Shown: one piece after another, positions 15,346 to 23,529 of the stretch
Layout of the letters: every line of letters begins with the position of its first letter
How positions within the stretch are numbered: the first letter of the stretch is position 1
Assembly: GCF_015278125.1 (NCBI RefSeq)
Contig: NZ_JADILO010000041.1
Location: forward strand, 1-47,229
Length of the DNA: 47,229 nt
Reading direction: 5' to 3'
Origin: Vibrio fluminensis
Lineage (GTDB): Bacteria; Pseudomonadota; Gammaproteobacteria; Enterobacterales; Vibrionaceae
Position numbers and translations under genes: made by a program
The notes under the pieces: model-generated
The model's database searches: none
Seen by the model: only the letters and a program-made list of their open reading frames with translations
What the model was told of the DNA's origin: nothing

Positions 15346-16293
15346 CAACGTCACCTCGACTTCCCCATAACTTCTGATCTTCTCAAGCCACTGATTCACC
15401 AACTCATCCTCAGGAAGTTCAGCTTCAACGCTGTATTCACGACCAATCTCTGTCGCTTTGCCTTTACCAAAATTATGATACGGCAGCACTTCCACCTTCT
15501 GAATATTTGCCATCGACTCGCCAAGGTGTGCGATTGCGGCAAAGTGTTGATCGGAGAGGTTATAACCGGGGATGATCGGGCAGCGTAAAATCACCTGCGC
15601 GCCAATCTCATTTAACAACTTAAGGTTGGCATCGACCAGCTTGCGCGTCATACCGGTAAGTTGTTTATGTAGCGTATCGCCGGTCGCCTTATAGTCAAAC
15701 AAAAACAGATCCACATACGGGGCAATGTCGCGGTAATGGTCTGCTTTAGACGCACCGTTGGTTTCAATGCAAACATGAATACCATGCTGCTTGCACTTTT
15801 TCGCCAGCGCTAAACAGAAATCAAACTGCTTTAACGCCTCGCCACCAGAGAGCGTAATGCCGCCGCCTGATTTATCGAAGTAGACTTTGTCTTTGATCAC
15901 TTCGGCAAATACTTCATCGACCGACATTTCTCTGCCGTAGATTTTTAGCGCGTCCTGCATACAGGCATCAACGCACAACCCACACGCTTGGCACGCGTCA
16001 AAGTCGACTAAATGCAGCCCTTGCTCGGTAAAACTGTGTACACCGTTAGGGCAAACTTGCTCACAGCTGCGGCAACCAATGCATTTTTGCGCATTAAAGG
16101 CCAACTGCTTTTTACCACTCAGTGATTCAGGGTTATGACACCACAAACACTTCATTTGACAGCCTTTCATAAACACAGCGGTGCGCACGCCTGGGCCATC
16201 ATTGACACTGAACTTTTGAATATCAAACACGATACCCATAGGTTGTGTGGCAGTGGTCGCCGTGGTTTGATTGGTAGCAGAATTGGTTGGCAT
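15340..16293 (-). CDS. pflC: glycyl-radical enzyme activating enzyme
   Basis: A 317-residue radical SAM activase that uses S-adenosylmethionine and a 4Fe-4S cluster to put the radical on the partner glycyl-radical enzyme. The radical SAM cysteines are C45, C49 and C52 (CQMKCLWC). Between them and the barrel is an inserted pair of ferredoxin-type clusters, C71/C74/C77/C81 and C101/C104/C107/C111, as in activases of dehydratase-type enzymes (PflC, YjjW). GGGITLSGGEAL is the conserved GGE motif. The ATG at 16293 has a GAGG ribosome site; a TTG seven codons upstream is less likely. It lies 87 bases downstream of its substrate gene. The symbol follows the E. coli frw-pflDC layout and is provisional. 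Confidence 0.88.
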   Translation of the reverse strand: MPTNSATNQTTATTATQPMGIVFDIQKFSVNDGPGVRTAVFMKGCQMKCLWCHNPESLSGKKQLAFNAQKCIGCRSCEQVCPNGVHSFTEQGLHLVDFDACQACGLCVDACMQDALKIYGREMSVDEVFAEVIKDKVYFDKSGGGITLSGGEALKQFDFCLALAKKCKQHGIHVCIETNGASKADHYRDIAPYVDLFLFDYKATGDTLHKQLTGMTRKLVDANLKLLNEIGAQVILRCPIIPGYNLSDQHFAAIAHLGESMANIQKVEVLPYHNFGKGKATEIGREYSVEAELPEDELVNQWLEKIRSYGEVEVTLS

Positions 16294-16380
16294 AGCGAGC
16301 CTCAATGAAATCAAAGCGAGAAAAAGAGGGTGACCTAAAACAGCCTAGTCACCCTAATGCTAGTGTTATTTGCTAGAGAG

Positions 16381-18672
16381 TTAGTCGTTAAGCGTGCGGT
16401 TTAAGATTTCTAGCTGCACGTCTTTATCGAGGTTAACGAACTTGGCACTAAAACCACCGACACGAACGACTAAGTTCGGGTATTTCTCTGGGTTGTGGTA
16501 GGCATCTTCTAGCTCCCCTTTACCGACAACACTGACCATGATCTGTGGACCGCCTTGCTCAAAGTAGCCATCAAGCAGCGCTTCAACAATCATGCGCTTG
16601 TTTTGGTACATGTTTTTGCTGAACTTCATGTTTTGCACTGAGCCGGCGTGAACTTCCGCTCTGAGCTTCACTAATGAGTTCAGCATCGCTGTTGGACCAT
16701 TCTTATCGGCACCACTTTGCGGGTTATTGGCATTACTCATATAAACGCCGCGGTGACGACCATCGGCAGAAGCACTGGTTGCACGTCCCCATTCGGTGTT
16801 CACTTGGTTATTGATGATCACCACTAGGTAACTGTCCATGCCCACTTTGGCTGCCGAATCTTTAATGCCGTTACAGATGTATTCGTGCATCTCGACGGCA
16901 ATGTCATCCACATACGCATCGTCGTTACCAAACTTCGGCGCATTGATTAAGTCATACTTCATGCGGTCATAGCCGTCGAAGTTAACCTTAAGCGCTTGAA
17001 TCAGATCGGTGTAGCTGTATTTGTTATCTTCAAAGATAACTTTTTTGATTGCCGCCAATGAGTCATACGCATTGGTGTTACCGTAAGTTTCATTAGTGCC
17101 GCCAAGCTTATACACACCGCCATCTAGTAGCGCTTTGCTGCGACCGATACAGTCATCAGTCAAGATACTAGTAAATAAGAAACCGACTTCTTGGTTCATC
17201 ACCTTATACGAGAATGATTGCGCATTGGAGGTCAGTTCGATGTAGTAATCGAGCAAATCTTTGTAGTTTTGCATTACATCATCAAAGCAAGTGATTTGCT
17301 CTGGCTGTAGCAGGACTGTGCCGCCGCTTTTATCCTGTCCGTCCCAGAAATCGGTACCGCCAGTCAGGGCGATATTGAGAATCTTTAGAATATTGATGCA
17401 GGTATTTGGCGTGCCGACACTTTTGCCTGACAGCACAAACTCACCACAGCCAAACGGTACATAATGCTCAGCATCGCTTTGCGAGATCTGCATTGAGTTC
17501 ATTACCGCAGGCACGTTAACGTCATCGTTGTACAAAATTGGGTAAGTTAAGCCTTCACCAATCGCATCGAGCGCATCTTGGTAAACCGCTTGATTCATGC
17601 CTTTGTAGATACGTAAGGTAAATTGCGGCTCGGTATCTTTATTCTCACGCACCGCTTGAATGGCAAGTTTGCAGTAAACATCGGCATTGTCTGGGTTACG
17701 ACGACCTAAACCACCGACCACAACACGGCCGTTAACCGTGGTTTTACGCGCTTCAATTAAACGATAGTGAGAGCGAATGTAGTTGATTGCTTGGCGTTCA
17801 GTAATGCGCCCAGCTTCAAGATCGCCCACCAGCAAATCACCAAGGTAGTCATCCATACGTCCAAAGTTCACCACCCCAGAACACAAGCTGTAAAGCCATG
17901 AAAGCTGAATACCTTGAAGGAAGGTTTGTGGCTTGTCGGTGCGAATGGCGTTTAGCGCATCAATCAAATCATTCATCTGATGCTTGCGCGTTAAATCGCT
18001 CGTACGTTCTAACTCTTGAGCGCAAAGCTTGATATGAAAATCAATCACGCGCTCAACAATATCAAAACAGCCTAGGAACGCCGTATGCAGTGAAATCGCC
18101 TTTTCATCACCGGCCTGTTTTGCGGCCGCTAATTGATCTTTGATGCGCGCACGCATGCCATTGATGCCATTGTCGATCAGCGTATTGTAATCAAGGTACA
18201 TGCCGCTCAAACGTGCAGTCGCAATCGCTGGGTAATTAACATCAACAAACTTACCTAGCGTGGTTTCAGTAATGGTTTGACGGAAGTAGATAGAGCGAGT
18301 GTCACGATCTTGCCAGTAGCTAAGTAGCTCATCGACGCGGGCATAATCGACCTCTTCGAGCTCACTTTTAAACGCTTCAAGCTTGTCGAAATTACAGTAG
18401 TGGCCCACACCACCTACCGAGGTCACGCTACCAAAACCGATTGGCAAAGCATCTAAACGTCCGACCACGCAGTCTTCTGCTTCTAGTTGTCTAAATAGAA
18501 CAGGATAAAGCTCTGACAAACAGGCAACTTCACGCTGATAAACGTTACTTTCATTATGATGGGCACGAGTGTACGCCTCCATGATATTTAGCTGCACACT
18601 GGCAGACTTCTCACATGGGATTTTCTTGTTTACATCAACTTGGCTTGGGTTGTTCTCGATTTTGGATGACAT
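16381..18672 (-). CDS. pflD: glycyl-radical enzyme, CxE (eliminase/dehydratase) type
   Basis: A 763-residue anaerobic radical enzyme, near the length of E. coli PflD (765). The radical glycine is G740 in RVGGFSA near the C-terminus; the thiyl cysteine is C409 in VPFGCGEFVLSG. The cysteine is followed by x-E (E411), as in glycerol, propanediol, choline and hydroxyproline radical eliminases, whereas true pyruvate formate-lyase has adjacent cysteines. It is therefore unlikely to be a pyruvate formate-lyase despite the customary name. It is followed by its activase and divergent from a GntR regulator; a fructose-type PTS lies beyond. Its promoter has a GntR-type palindrome and an FNR-like site. 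The substrate may be a sugar or polyol phosphate delivered by that PTS (inference). Confidence 0.9.
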   Translation of the reverse strand: MSSKIENNPSQVDVNKKIPCEKSASVQLNIMEAYTRAHHNESNVYQREVACLSELYPVLFRQLEAEDCVVGRLDALPIGFGSVTSVGGVGHYCNFDKLEAFKSELEEVDYARVDELLSYWQDRDTRSIYFRQTITETTLGKFVDVNYPAIATARLSGMYLDYNTLIDNGINGMRARIKDQLAAAKQAGDEKAISLHTAFLGCFDIVERVIDFHIKLCAQELERTSDLTRKHQMNDLIDALNAIRTDKPQTFLQGIQLSWLYSLCSGVVNFGRMDDYLGDLLVGDLEAGRITERQAINYIRSHYRLIEARKTTVNGRVVVGGLGRRNPDNADVYCKLAIQAVRENKDTEPQFTLRIYKGMNQAVYQDALDAIGEGLTYPILYNDDVNVPAVMNSMQISQSDAEHYVPFGCGEFVLSGKSVGTPNTCINILKILNIALTGGTDFWDGQDKSGGTVLLQPEQITCFDDVMQNYKDLLDYYIELTSNAQSFSYKVMNQEVGFLFTSILTDDCIGRSKALLDGGVYKLGGTNETYGNTNAYDSLAAIKKVIFEDNKYSYTDLIQALKVNFDGYDRMKYDLINAPKFGNDDAYVDDIAVEMHEYICNGIKDSAAKVGMDSYLVVIINNQVNTEWGRATSASADGRHRGVYMSNANNPQSGADKNGPTAMLNSLVKLRAEVHAGSVQNMKFSKNMYQNKRMIVEALLDGYFEQGGPQIMVSVVGKGELEDAYHNPEKYPNLVVRVGGFSAKFVNLDKDVQLEILNRTLND

Positions 18673-18725
18673 GGTAGGGCTCCTCGTTATCTTTATGCAC
18701 TAACCATAAATCCACACTTTAAATA

Positions 18726-18735
18726 TGTAAATACA
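18726..18735. promoter_or_regulatory. GntR-type operator upstream of the glycyl-radical operon
   Basis: TGTAAATACA, a palindrome (TGTA-AA-TACA), identical to the site at 19952-19961 upstream of the PTS gene; the surrounding TAAATnTGTAAATAC is also shared. Inferred target of the GntR regulator between them. Confidence 0.65.
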
Positions 18736-18759
18736 AATAATATGACATTTCTAAAAATG

Positions 18760-18773
18760 ATGATCTCGATCAT
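18760..18773. promoter_or_regulatory. FNR-like site upstream of the glycyl-radical operon
   Basis: ATGATCTCGATCAT has the TGAT-N4-ATCA core of the FNR consensus TTGATNNNNATCAA. It suits an oxygen-sensitive enzyme. The location is 88 bases upstream of the glycyl-radical enzyme start. Confidence 0.55.
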
Positions 18774-18862
18774 GAGTAACAAAAACGAAGTAATCGCTTT
18801 GTTTTCTTGCCCTAATTTCTGCTAACATCCTCAGCATTAATGGCTCATTCAATCAAAACATA

Positions 18863-18884
18863 ACCTGTATATGTGTTAACAGGT
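18863..18884. promoter_or_regulatory. inverted repeat upstream of gntR
   Basis: ACCTGT and ACAGGT are inverted around 10 bases, 50 bases before the chosen gntR start. Possible autoregulatory site; does not match the TGTAAATACA motif. Confidence 0.35.
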
Positions 18885-18934
18885 CTGTTTTGAACTACCA
18901 AGAGCCGACTATTTGTAAAGTGATAAGTTGTGTT

Positions 18935-19621
18935 ATGAAGTACGTTGAAGTTTATCAGGCGATAAAAACAGACATCGTCAGTGGTCTATACCCTGCTTGG
19001 TCTCAGCTCGATGGCGAGCACGCGCTATCTAGTCAGTTTGGTGTCAGTCGCCCTACTCTTAGAAAGGCGATCGACAAACTTAAGCAGGAGTCATTTGTCC
19101 ATTCTAGGCAGGGTTCTGGCATATTTGTAAACCCACCTGAGTTCTATCAAGACAACAACTTAACCAGTATTTCTGAGCGTATAAACAAAGACACCGACCT
19201 GAAAAACATTGTGTTGCAGTTCGCTTCCGTCAAGGCAGACCAAGCCTTGGCAGACAAGTTTCGTATTGAGGTTGGCGCTAAGCTGCATCACTTTAAACGT
19301 ATGCGTATTATAAACGGTGAGCCGGCGATTTTAGAAGAAACCTGGATGCCAAAAAGCTTGTTCCCAGATTTTAACGAAAGCCATTGTGAGCAGTCAGTTC
19401 TGACCTATATCGAACAGCAAGCGGGCCACAATATCAGCCACGACGCGAAAACCATTTCAGGCAAAATCCTTAACGAGCAAGAAGCATTTTTACTTCGCGT
19501 TGAGCCAAACCACCTCTGCTTGTCGATAAAACACAATGTTTATCTGCTCCATTCTGTATTGGCGCAATACACAATAGAAACCTTAGTTTCCAATGACTTA
19601 ACTACTGTTTCTATCCGATAA
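18935..19621 (+). CDS. GntR-family (HutC/UTRA) regulator
   Basis: A 228-residue regulator. The N-terminal winged helix (about residues 1-70) includes LDGEHALSSQFGVSRPTLRKAIDKL and SRQGSGIFV. The rest is a UTRA ligand-binding domain, which commonly senses a sugar phosphate (RMRIINGEPAILEETWMP is typical). I choose the ATG at 18935; an in-frame TTG at 18890 has no advantage. It is divergent from the glycyl-radical operon and upstream of the PTS gene. Identical palindromes in both promoters make it the likely specific regulator, sensing the imported phosphorylated substrate. Confidence 0.88.
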   Translation: MKYVEVYQAIKTDIVSGLYPAWSQLDGEHALSSQFGVSRPTLRKAIDKLKQESFVHSRQGSGIFVNPPEFYQDNNLTSISERINKDTDLKNIVLQFASVKADQALADKFRIEVGAKLHHFKRMRIINGEPAILEETWMPKSLFPDFNESHCEQSVLTYIEQQAGHNISHDAKTISGKILNEQEAFLLRVEPNHLCLSIKHNVYLLHSVLAQYTIETLVSNDLTTVSIR

Positions 19622-19634
19622 TCAAAGCCTTAGT

Positions 19635-19666
19635 GCAGCTATGTGAGATGCATAGCTGCGTTTTTT
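19635..19666 (+). terminator. rho-independent terminator of gntR
   Basis: GCAGCTATG / CATAGCTGC is a 9-bp stem with a 7-base loop followed by GTTTTTT, 13 bases after the gntR stop. Confidence 0.9.
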
Positions 19667-19677
19667 ATCAACGTACC

Positions 19678-19790
19678 CACTCTCGTTTCTCACCTCTCAA
19701 TTCTTCTTTCCCTCTACTCTCTCTTCTAATTTCTCAACTCTCCCCTCTAACCAATCTCGCTTCTCAACTCTCAGTTCTCTCGACTGCCTG
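19678..19790. repeat. long pyrimidine-rich tract with degenerate TCTC repeats
   Basis: About 110 bases with few purines on the plus strand, built from variants of TTCTCAACTCTC (exact copies at 19731-19742 and 19761-19772). It fills much of the 373-base gap between gntR and the PTS gene. No convincing gene is present in the gap. Confidence 0.7.
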
Positions 19791-19898
19791 CAACTTGACA
19801 GTACAAGTAGAAACGTGAACTTGCTCAACTTCGAACTGCTGAACATTCGTTAGCCACTTCACACTTCCCTACAAATAAGCCTTAACTCGGTCAATATA

Positions 19899-19912
19899 CT
19901 GATTTAGATCAA
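19899..19912. promoter_or_regulatory. FNR-like site upstream of the PTS gene
   Basis: CTGATTTAGATCAA matches TTGATNNNNATCAA at 9 of 10 defined bases, 83 bases upstream of the start. Parallels the FNR-like site before the glycyl-radical operon. Confidence 0.6.
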
Positions 19913-19951
19913 TCTTAACTAACAAATGCATCACTAAGATTTACTTAAATT

Positions 19952-19961
19952 TGTAAATACA
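19952..19961. promoter_or_regulatory. GntR-type operator upstream of the PTS gene
   Basis: TGTAAATACA, identical to 18726-18735. It lies 34 bases before the PTS start. Confidence 0.65.
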
Positions 19962-19994
19962 TAAATTCAAACCCTACACAAAGAGATCCACACT

Positions 19995-21914
19995 ATGATG
20001 AATGAGATCCTCAATACGCAGCTAATCAAACTCGATTTGACTGCTACCGACAAAGAATCGGTATTTAATGAGCTAGCGCAAGTGCTTGTCGACGCGGGAA
20101 AAGTATCTGACCACCAGCAATTTGTTAAAGATGTATGGGCTCGTGAAGAAACCGGTAACACAGGTTTTGAAGATGGCATTGCGCTGCCACACGCGAAAAG
20201 TGCAGCGGTACTGTCACCTGCCATCGCGGTCGGCATCAGCAAACACGGCATCGAATACGGCGCGGAAGACGGCCAACCATCGAATCTTTTCTTCATGATT
20301 GCTTCGCCAGAGCAAGCCAGCAATTTCCATGTTGAAGTATTAGCAAAGCTTTCTTCTAAAATCGTTGAACCCACTTTTCTAGAAAACCTACGCAATGCAC
20401 AAACCAACGAAGAAGCACTGGCACTACTGACCGAAGAAGATAAAACTGAGCCAGTGCAAGCATCAGCAAGCAAAGGCTTTATTATCGGTGTTACTGGCTG
20501 TCCGGTTGGGGTAGCGCATACCTACCTTGCTGCTGAAGGCATTGAAAATGCCGCAGCTGAAATGGGCTATGAGTGCAAAGTGGAAACCAACGGCTCAGTG
20601 GGCGTGAAAAACGTACCAACGGCTGAAGAAATTGAACGCGCTGATGCGATTGTGGTGGCGTGTGACAAACAAGTCGACCTTAACCGCTTTAAAGGCAAAC
20701 GCGTGGTGATCACCGGCGTTAAAAAAGCGATTAAGGAATCGAAATCTTTAATTGAACAAGCACTGGAAGCGCCTTTGTATGAAGGTGACGGTAAGACAAA
20801 CTCTGCGCAAGCAACAACCAGCCCAGGTGGCAGTGGTAAAGATCTCTACAAATACTTGATGAATGGTGTATCACACATGATCCCGTTCGTTGTCGTGGGC
20901 GGTATCTTGATCGCGCTATCACTGGCGATTGGCGGTGAACCAACACCGGGTGGTCTTGCGATTCCTCAAGGTAGCTTCTGGAATAAAATCCTCGATGTCG
21001 GTGTGGTTGGTTTCACCTTGATGATCCCAATTCTGGCGGGTTATATCGCTTACGCAATTGCCGACCGCCCAGGTCTTGCTCCGGGCATGATTGGCGGCTG
21101 GATTGCCAACAACGGCTCTTTCTACAATGCGGATGCGGGTACTGGCTTTATTGGTGCGATTATCGCGGGTCTATTAGTCGGCTACTTCGTTAAGTGGATT
21201 GTTAGCTTTAACTACTCGAAGATGATTCAGCCGCTAGTGCCGATTATGATCGCGCCAATTGCGGGCTCACTGTTTATTGCCGCTGTGTTTATCTTTGTTA
21301 TCGGCGCACCTATCGCTGACATCATGGAAACCATGAACAACGTACTTGCAAACCTGTCTACGGGTAACGTGATTCTTATCGGTTTGGTGATTGGTTTGAT
21401 GCAAGGTTTCGACATGGGTGGTCCATTTGGTAAAGTGGCGTTCCTATTCAGTGTGGGTCTTATTGCTGAAGGTCAAACCCAATTTATGGGTGCACAAGCC
21501 GCAGCAATCCCTGTAGCACCACTAGGCATGGCACTTGCTGCATTTGTCGGTAGCCGCATGAAGCTATTTGAAGGCGAAGAAGTCGAAAACGCTAAAGCAG
21601 CGACGGCAATGGGCATGGTCGGTATCTCTGAAGGTGCGATTCCATTTGCCGCGCGTGACCCATTTACCGTTATCCCTGCGAACATGATCGGCTCTGCTGT
21701 CGCATGTGTGCTTGGTTTTATGTTCGGTCTAACTTGTAGTGTTGCGCACGGTGGTCCTATCGTGGTTCTACTGGGTGCGTTCAACAAACCATTACTGGCA
21801 CTACTTGCTATGGCAATTGGTGTAGTAACCACTGCCGCGGTTGCCATCGCTCTTAAAAAAGTGCGTTACAACAAGGCAAAAAAAGAGCAAGCGGTTCAAC
21901 TAGCCACTAACTAG
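19995..21914 (+). CDS. PTS EIIABC, fructose family
   Basis: A 639-residue fused phosphotransferase permease. Domains in order: EIIA with phosphohistidine H66 (GIALPHAKSA), EIIB with phosphocysteine C169 (GVTGCPVGVAHTYLAAE), and a fructose-type EIIC (from about residue 275, GVSHMIPFVVVGGILIAL) with about nine helices. It takes up and phosphorylates a sugar or polyol at the expense of PEP. The GntR- and FNR-type sites in its promoter match those of the glycyl-radical operon, so the two should work as one anaerobic pathway, as in the E. coli frw-pflDC cluster. An AAGAG ribosome site lies 8 bases ahead. The sugar is unknown. Confidence 0.92.
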   Translation: MMNEILNTQLIKLDLTATDKESVFNELAQVLVDAGKVSDHQQFVKDVWAREETGNTGFEDGIALPHAKSAAVLSPAIAVGISKHGIEYGAEDGQPSNLFFMIASPEQASNFHVEVLAKLSSKIVEPTFLENLRNAQTNEEALALLTEEDKTEPVQASASKGFIIGVTGCPVGVAHTYLAAEGIENAAAEMGYECKVETNGSVGVKNVPTAEEIERADAIVVACDKQVDLNRFKGKRVVITGVKKAIKESKSLIEQALEAPLYEGDGKTNSAQATTSPGGSGKDLYKYLMNGVSHMIPFVVVGGILIALSLAIGGEPTPGGLAIPQGSFWNKILDVGVVGFTLMIPILAGYIAYAIADRPGLAPGMIGGWIANNGSFYNADAGTGFIGAIIAGLLVGYFVKWIVSFNYSKMIQPLVPIMIAPIAGSLFIAAVFIFVIGAPIADIMETMNNVLANLSTGNVILIGLVIGLMQGFDMGGPFGKVAFLFSVGLIAEGQTQFMGAQAAAIPVAPLGMALAAFVGSRMKLFEGEEVENAKAATAMGMVGISEGAIPFAARDPFTVIPANMIGSAVACVLGFMFGLTCSVAHGGPIVVLLGAFNKPLLALLAMAIGVVTTAAVAIALKKVRYNKAKKEQAVQLATN

Positions 21915-21958
21915 TTCTATACCGCTAAGCTCAACGCAGAATCTGCGAATGAAAGATC

Positions 21959-21986
21959 AAAGCCAGCTCCCCCGCTGGCTTTTTTC
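21959..21986 (+). terminator. rho-independent terminator of the PTS gene
   Basis: AAAGCCAGC / GCTGGCTTT is a 9-bp stem with a 6-base loop followed by TTTC. Confidence 0.9.
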
Positions 21987-22115
21987 TTGAATAGCGCAAA
22001 GCAAACTCAACACTCTATCTTCAACCAAATCTAAAAAGTCTTTCCTAAAATCTGCTACTTATCATCTCATTTCAATCGACTATCCTAAATACAGCCCATT
22101 TATAGGAGAACGGCG

Positions 22116-22421
22116 ATGTCTATTTACTACTCGGTCCTTGAAGTAACCCCAACCAAGCAAGATTGGGGGGCAGCCTATGTTGAAAACTCAAACCGTTTGG
22201 TTGAAAAGCATGGTGGTAAATATATCGCTCGAACCAGTGTTCACGAGAGCCTAGAGGGTGATAGAGAAAATCCAGCACTGCGCATTATCATTCAATGGCC
22301 CTCTCGCCAAGCCGCGCTTGATTTCATGCAAGACCCTGAATATGCCCCGCACCTTGCTGGACGTAGTGCAGGCTCAATCAGCCACCACGCTTTAATTGAA
22401 GGTGTTGACGCGCTGGCGTAA
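22116..22421 (+). CDS. DUF1330-like small protein
   Basis: A 101-residue protein with the ferredoxin-like alpha/beta fold expected of DUF1330 (Dabb-like) proteins: VEKHGGKYIART and WPSRQAALDFMQDPEYAP are family hallmarks. No function is established for the family. A TAGGAG ribosome site precedes the ATG. It is probably co-transcribed with the SDR gene 32 bases downstream, which hints at small-molecule oxidation or detoxification. Confidence 0.8.
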   Translation: MSIYYSVLEVTPTKQDWGAAYVENSNRLVEKHGGKYIARTSVHESLEGDRENPALRIIIQWPSRQAALDFMQDPEYAPHLAGRSAGSISHHALIEGVDALA

Positions 22422-22453
22422 TGACCGTTTTTAATCTTTATAGGAATTTGATT

Positions 22454-23260
22454 ATGCAGAAAGTTATCCTGATCACTGGTGCAACAGACGGCATCGGTTT
22501 TGTTACCGCGACAATGCTGGTCGAGCAAGGTCATCACGTCATTGTACACGGTCGTAATCCTGCCAAAATTGAACAGGCCGTCGCTAAGCTCTCCGCACTC
22601 TCTGCTGATGCGCAAGTTGAATCGATAGCCGCAGATCTTTCAGATCTAAAATCTGTCAGCAACATGATTGCCGAGGTTTGTGAACGCTTTGGTAAAATTG
22701 ATGTGCTTATCAACAATGCTGGTGTTTACAGTACACCACACACGGTAACCAAAGATGGTTTGGACGTGCGATTTGTGGTCAATAGCCTCGCGCCCTACTA
22801 CCTAACCAAAGAGTTGCTGCCTCTACTTGGTGAGACTGGTCGTGTGGTCAACTTATCTTCTGCGGCGCAAGCGCCTGTTAACCTTGCTGCACTGGACGGT
22901 GAAAAAACGTTAGGTGATGGTGATGCTTACGCACAAAGTAAGCTTGCCCTAACCATGTGGTCTCGCGCGCTTGGTTTTGCCAATCAAAGCAGCGGCCCAA
23001 TGATTGTTTCGGTAAACCCGAAATCCTTCTTGGGCAGCAAAATGGTTAAAGATGCTTATGGTATTGCTGGCGGAGATCTACATCTTGGCGCAGACATCTT
23101 AGTGAGAGCTGCGCTCTCTGACGAGTTTGCCGATGCGCATGGTAAATACTATGACAATGATATTGAGGCATTTTCGCAGCCACATAGCCAAGCCCTTGAC
23201 GACAAGAAAGTCGCTGACGTGATTAGTGCCATCGAAGGCTTAATTACTCGTTTAGCCTAG
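22454..23260 (+). CDS. short-chain dehydrogenase/reductase
   Basis: A 268-residue classical SDR using NAD(P)H. Cofactor loop TGATDGIG is at residues 9-16, NNAG at 87-90, and the catalytic Tyr-Lys pair is Y159 and K163 (YAQSK) with a serine at 135 or 136. The overall pattern, VILITGATDGIGF with NLAALDGEKTLGDGDAYAQSK, resembles the retinol-dehydrogenase/WWOX-like branch. The ATG at 22454 is preferred; the frame is open back to 22421 at the previous stop. Substrate unknown. Confidence 0.88.
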   Translation: MQKVILITGATDGIGFVTATMLVEQGHHVIVHGRNPAKIEQAVAKLSALSADAQVESIAADLSDLKSVSNMIAEVCERFGKIDVLINNAGVYSTPHTVTKDGLDVRFVVNSLAPYYLTKELLPLLGETGRVVNLSSAAQAPVNLAALDGEKTLGDGDAYAQSKLALTMWSRALGFANQSSGPMIVSVNPKSFLGSKMVKDAYGIAGGDLHLGADILVRAALSDEFADAHGKYYDNDIEAFSQPHSQALDDKKVADVISAIEGLITRLA

Positions 23261-23285
23261 CCGCTTAAAAACACTTGAAAATCAC

Positions 23286-23314
23286 AACACCTAGCTTCGG
23301 CTGGGTGTTTTTGT
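23286..23314 (+). terminator. rho-independent terminator
   Basis: AACACCTAGC pairs with GCTGGGTGTT (one G-T pair) around a stable TTCG tetraloop and is followed by a T-run. Confidence 0.92.
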
Positions 23315-23529
23315 TTTAAGAGATCGTCACCCTCTCCACCACAATTGCCAGCTATCAACACGCCAATTATCAATAAAAACTAAAAAGTCATTCCATTTTA
23401 ATGTCAATTATCAACACAAACTTCAATTGATACACTTCTTCCATCGAAACAGCCAAGCAACATTGGCAACTAGCAAATTCTCGCTGAGATGACTTTATTC
23501 TCATCCAGCGCCATAAGCGGAGAAACACC

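Noticed and set aside
16381..18672. Classical pyruvate formate-lyase
   Set aside because: No adjacent cysteine pair; the active site is GCGE, and the activase has two extra ferredoxin clusters.
19633..19818. 61-residue frame in the gntR-PTS gap
   Set aside because: It begins in the gntR terminator and mostly translates the pyrimidine-rich repeat into Ser/Leu/Phe; no ribosome site.
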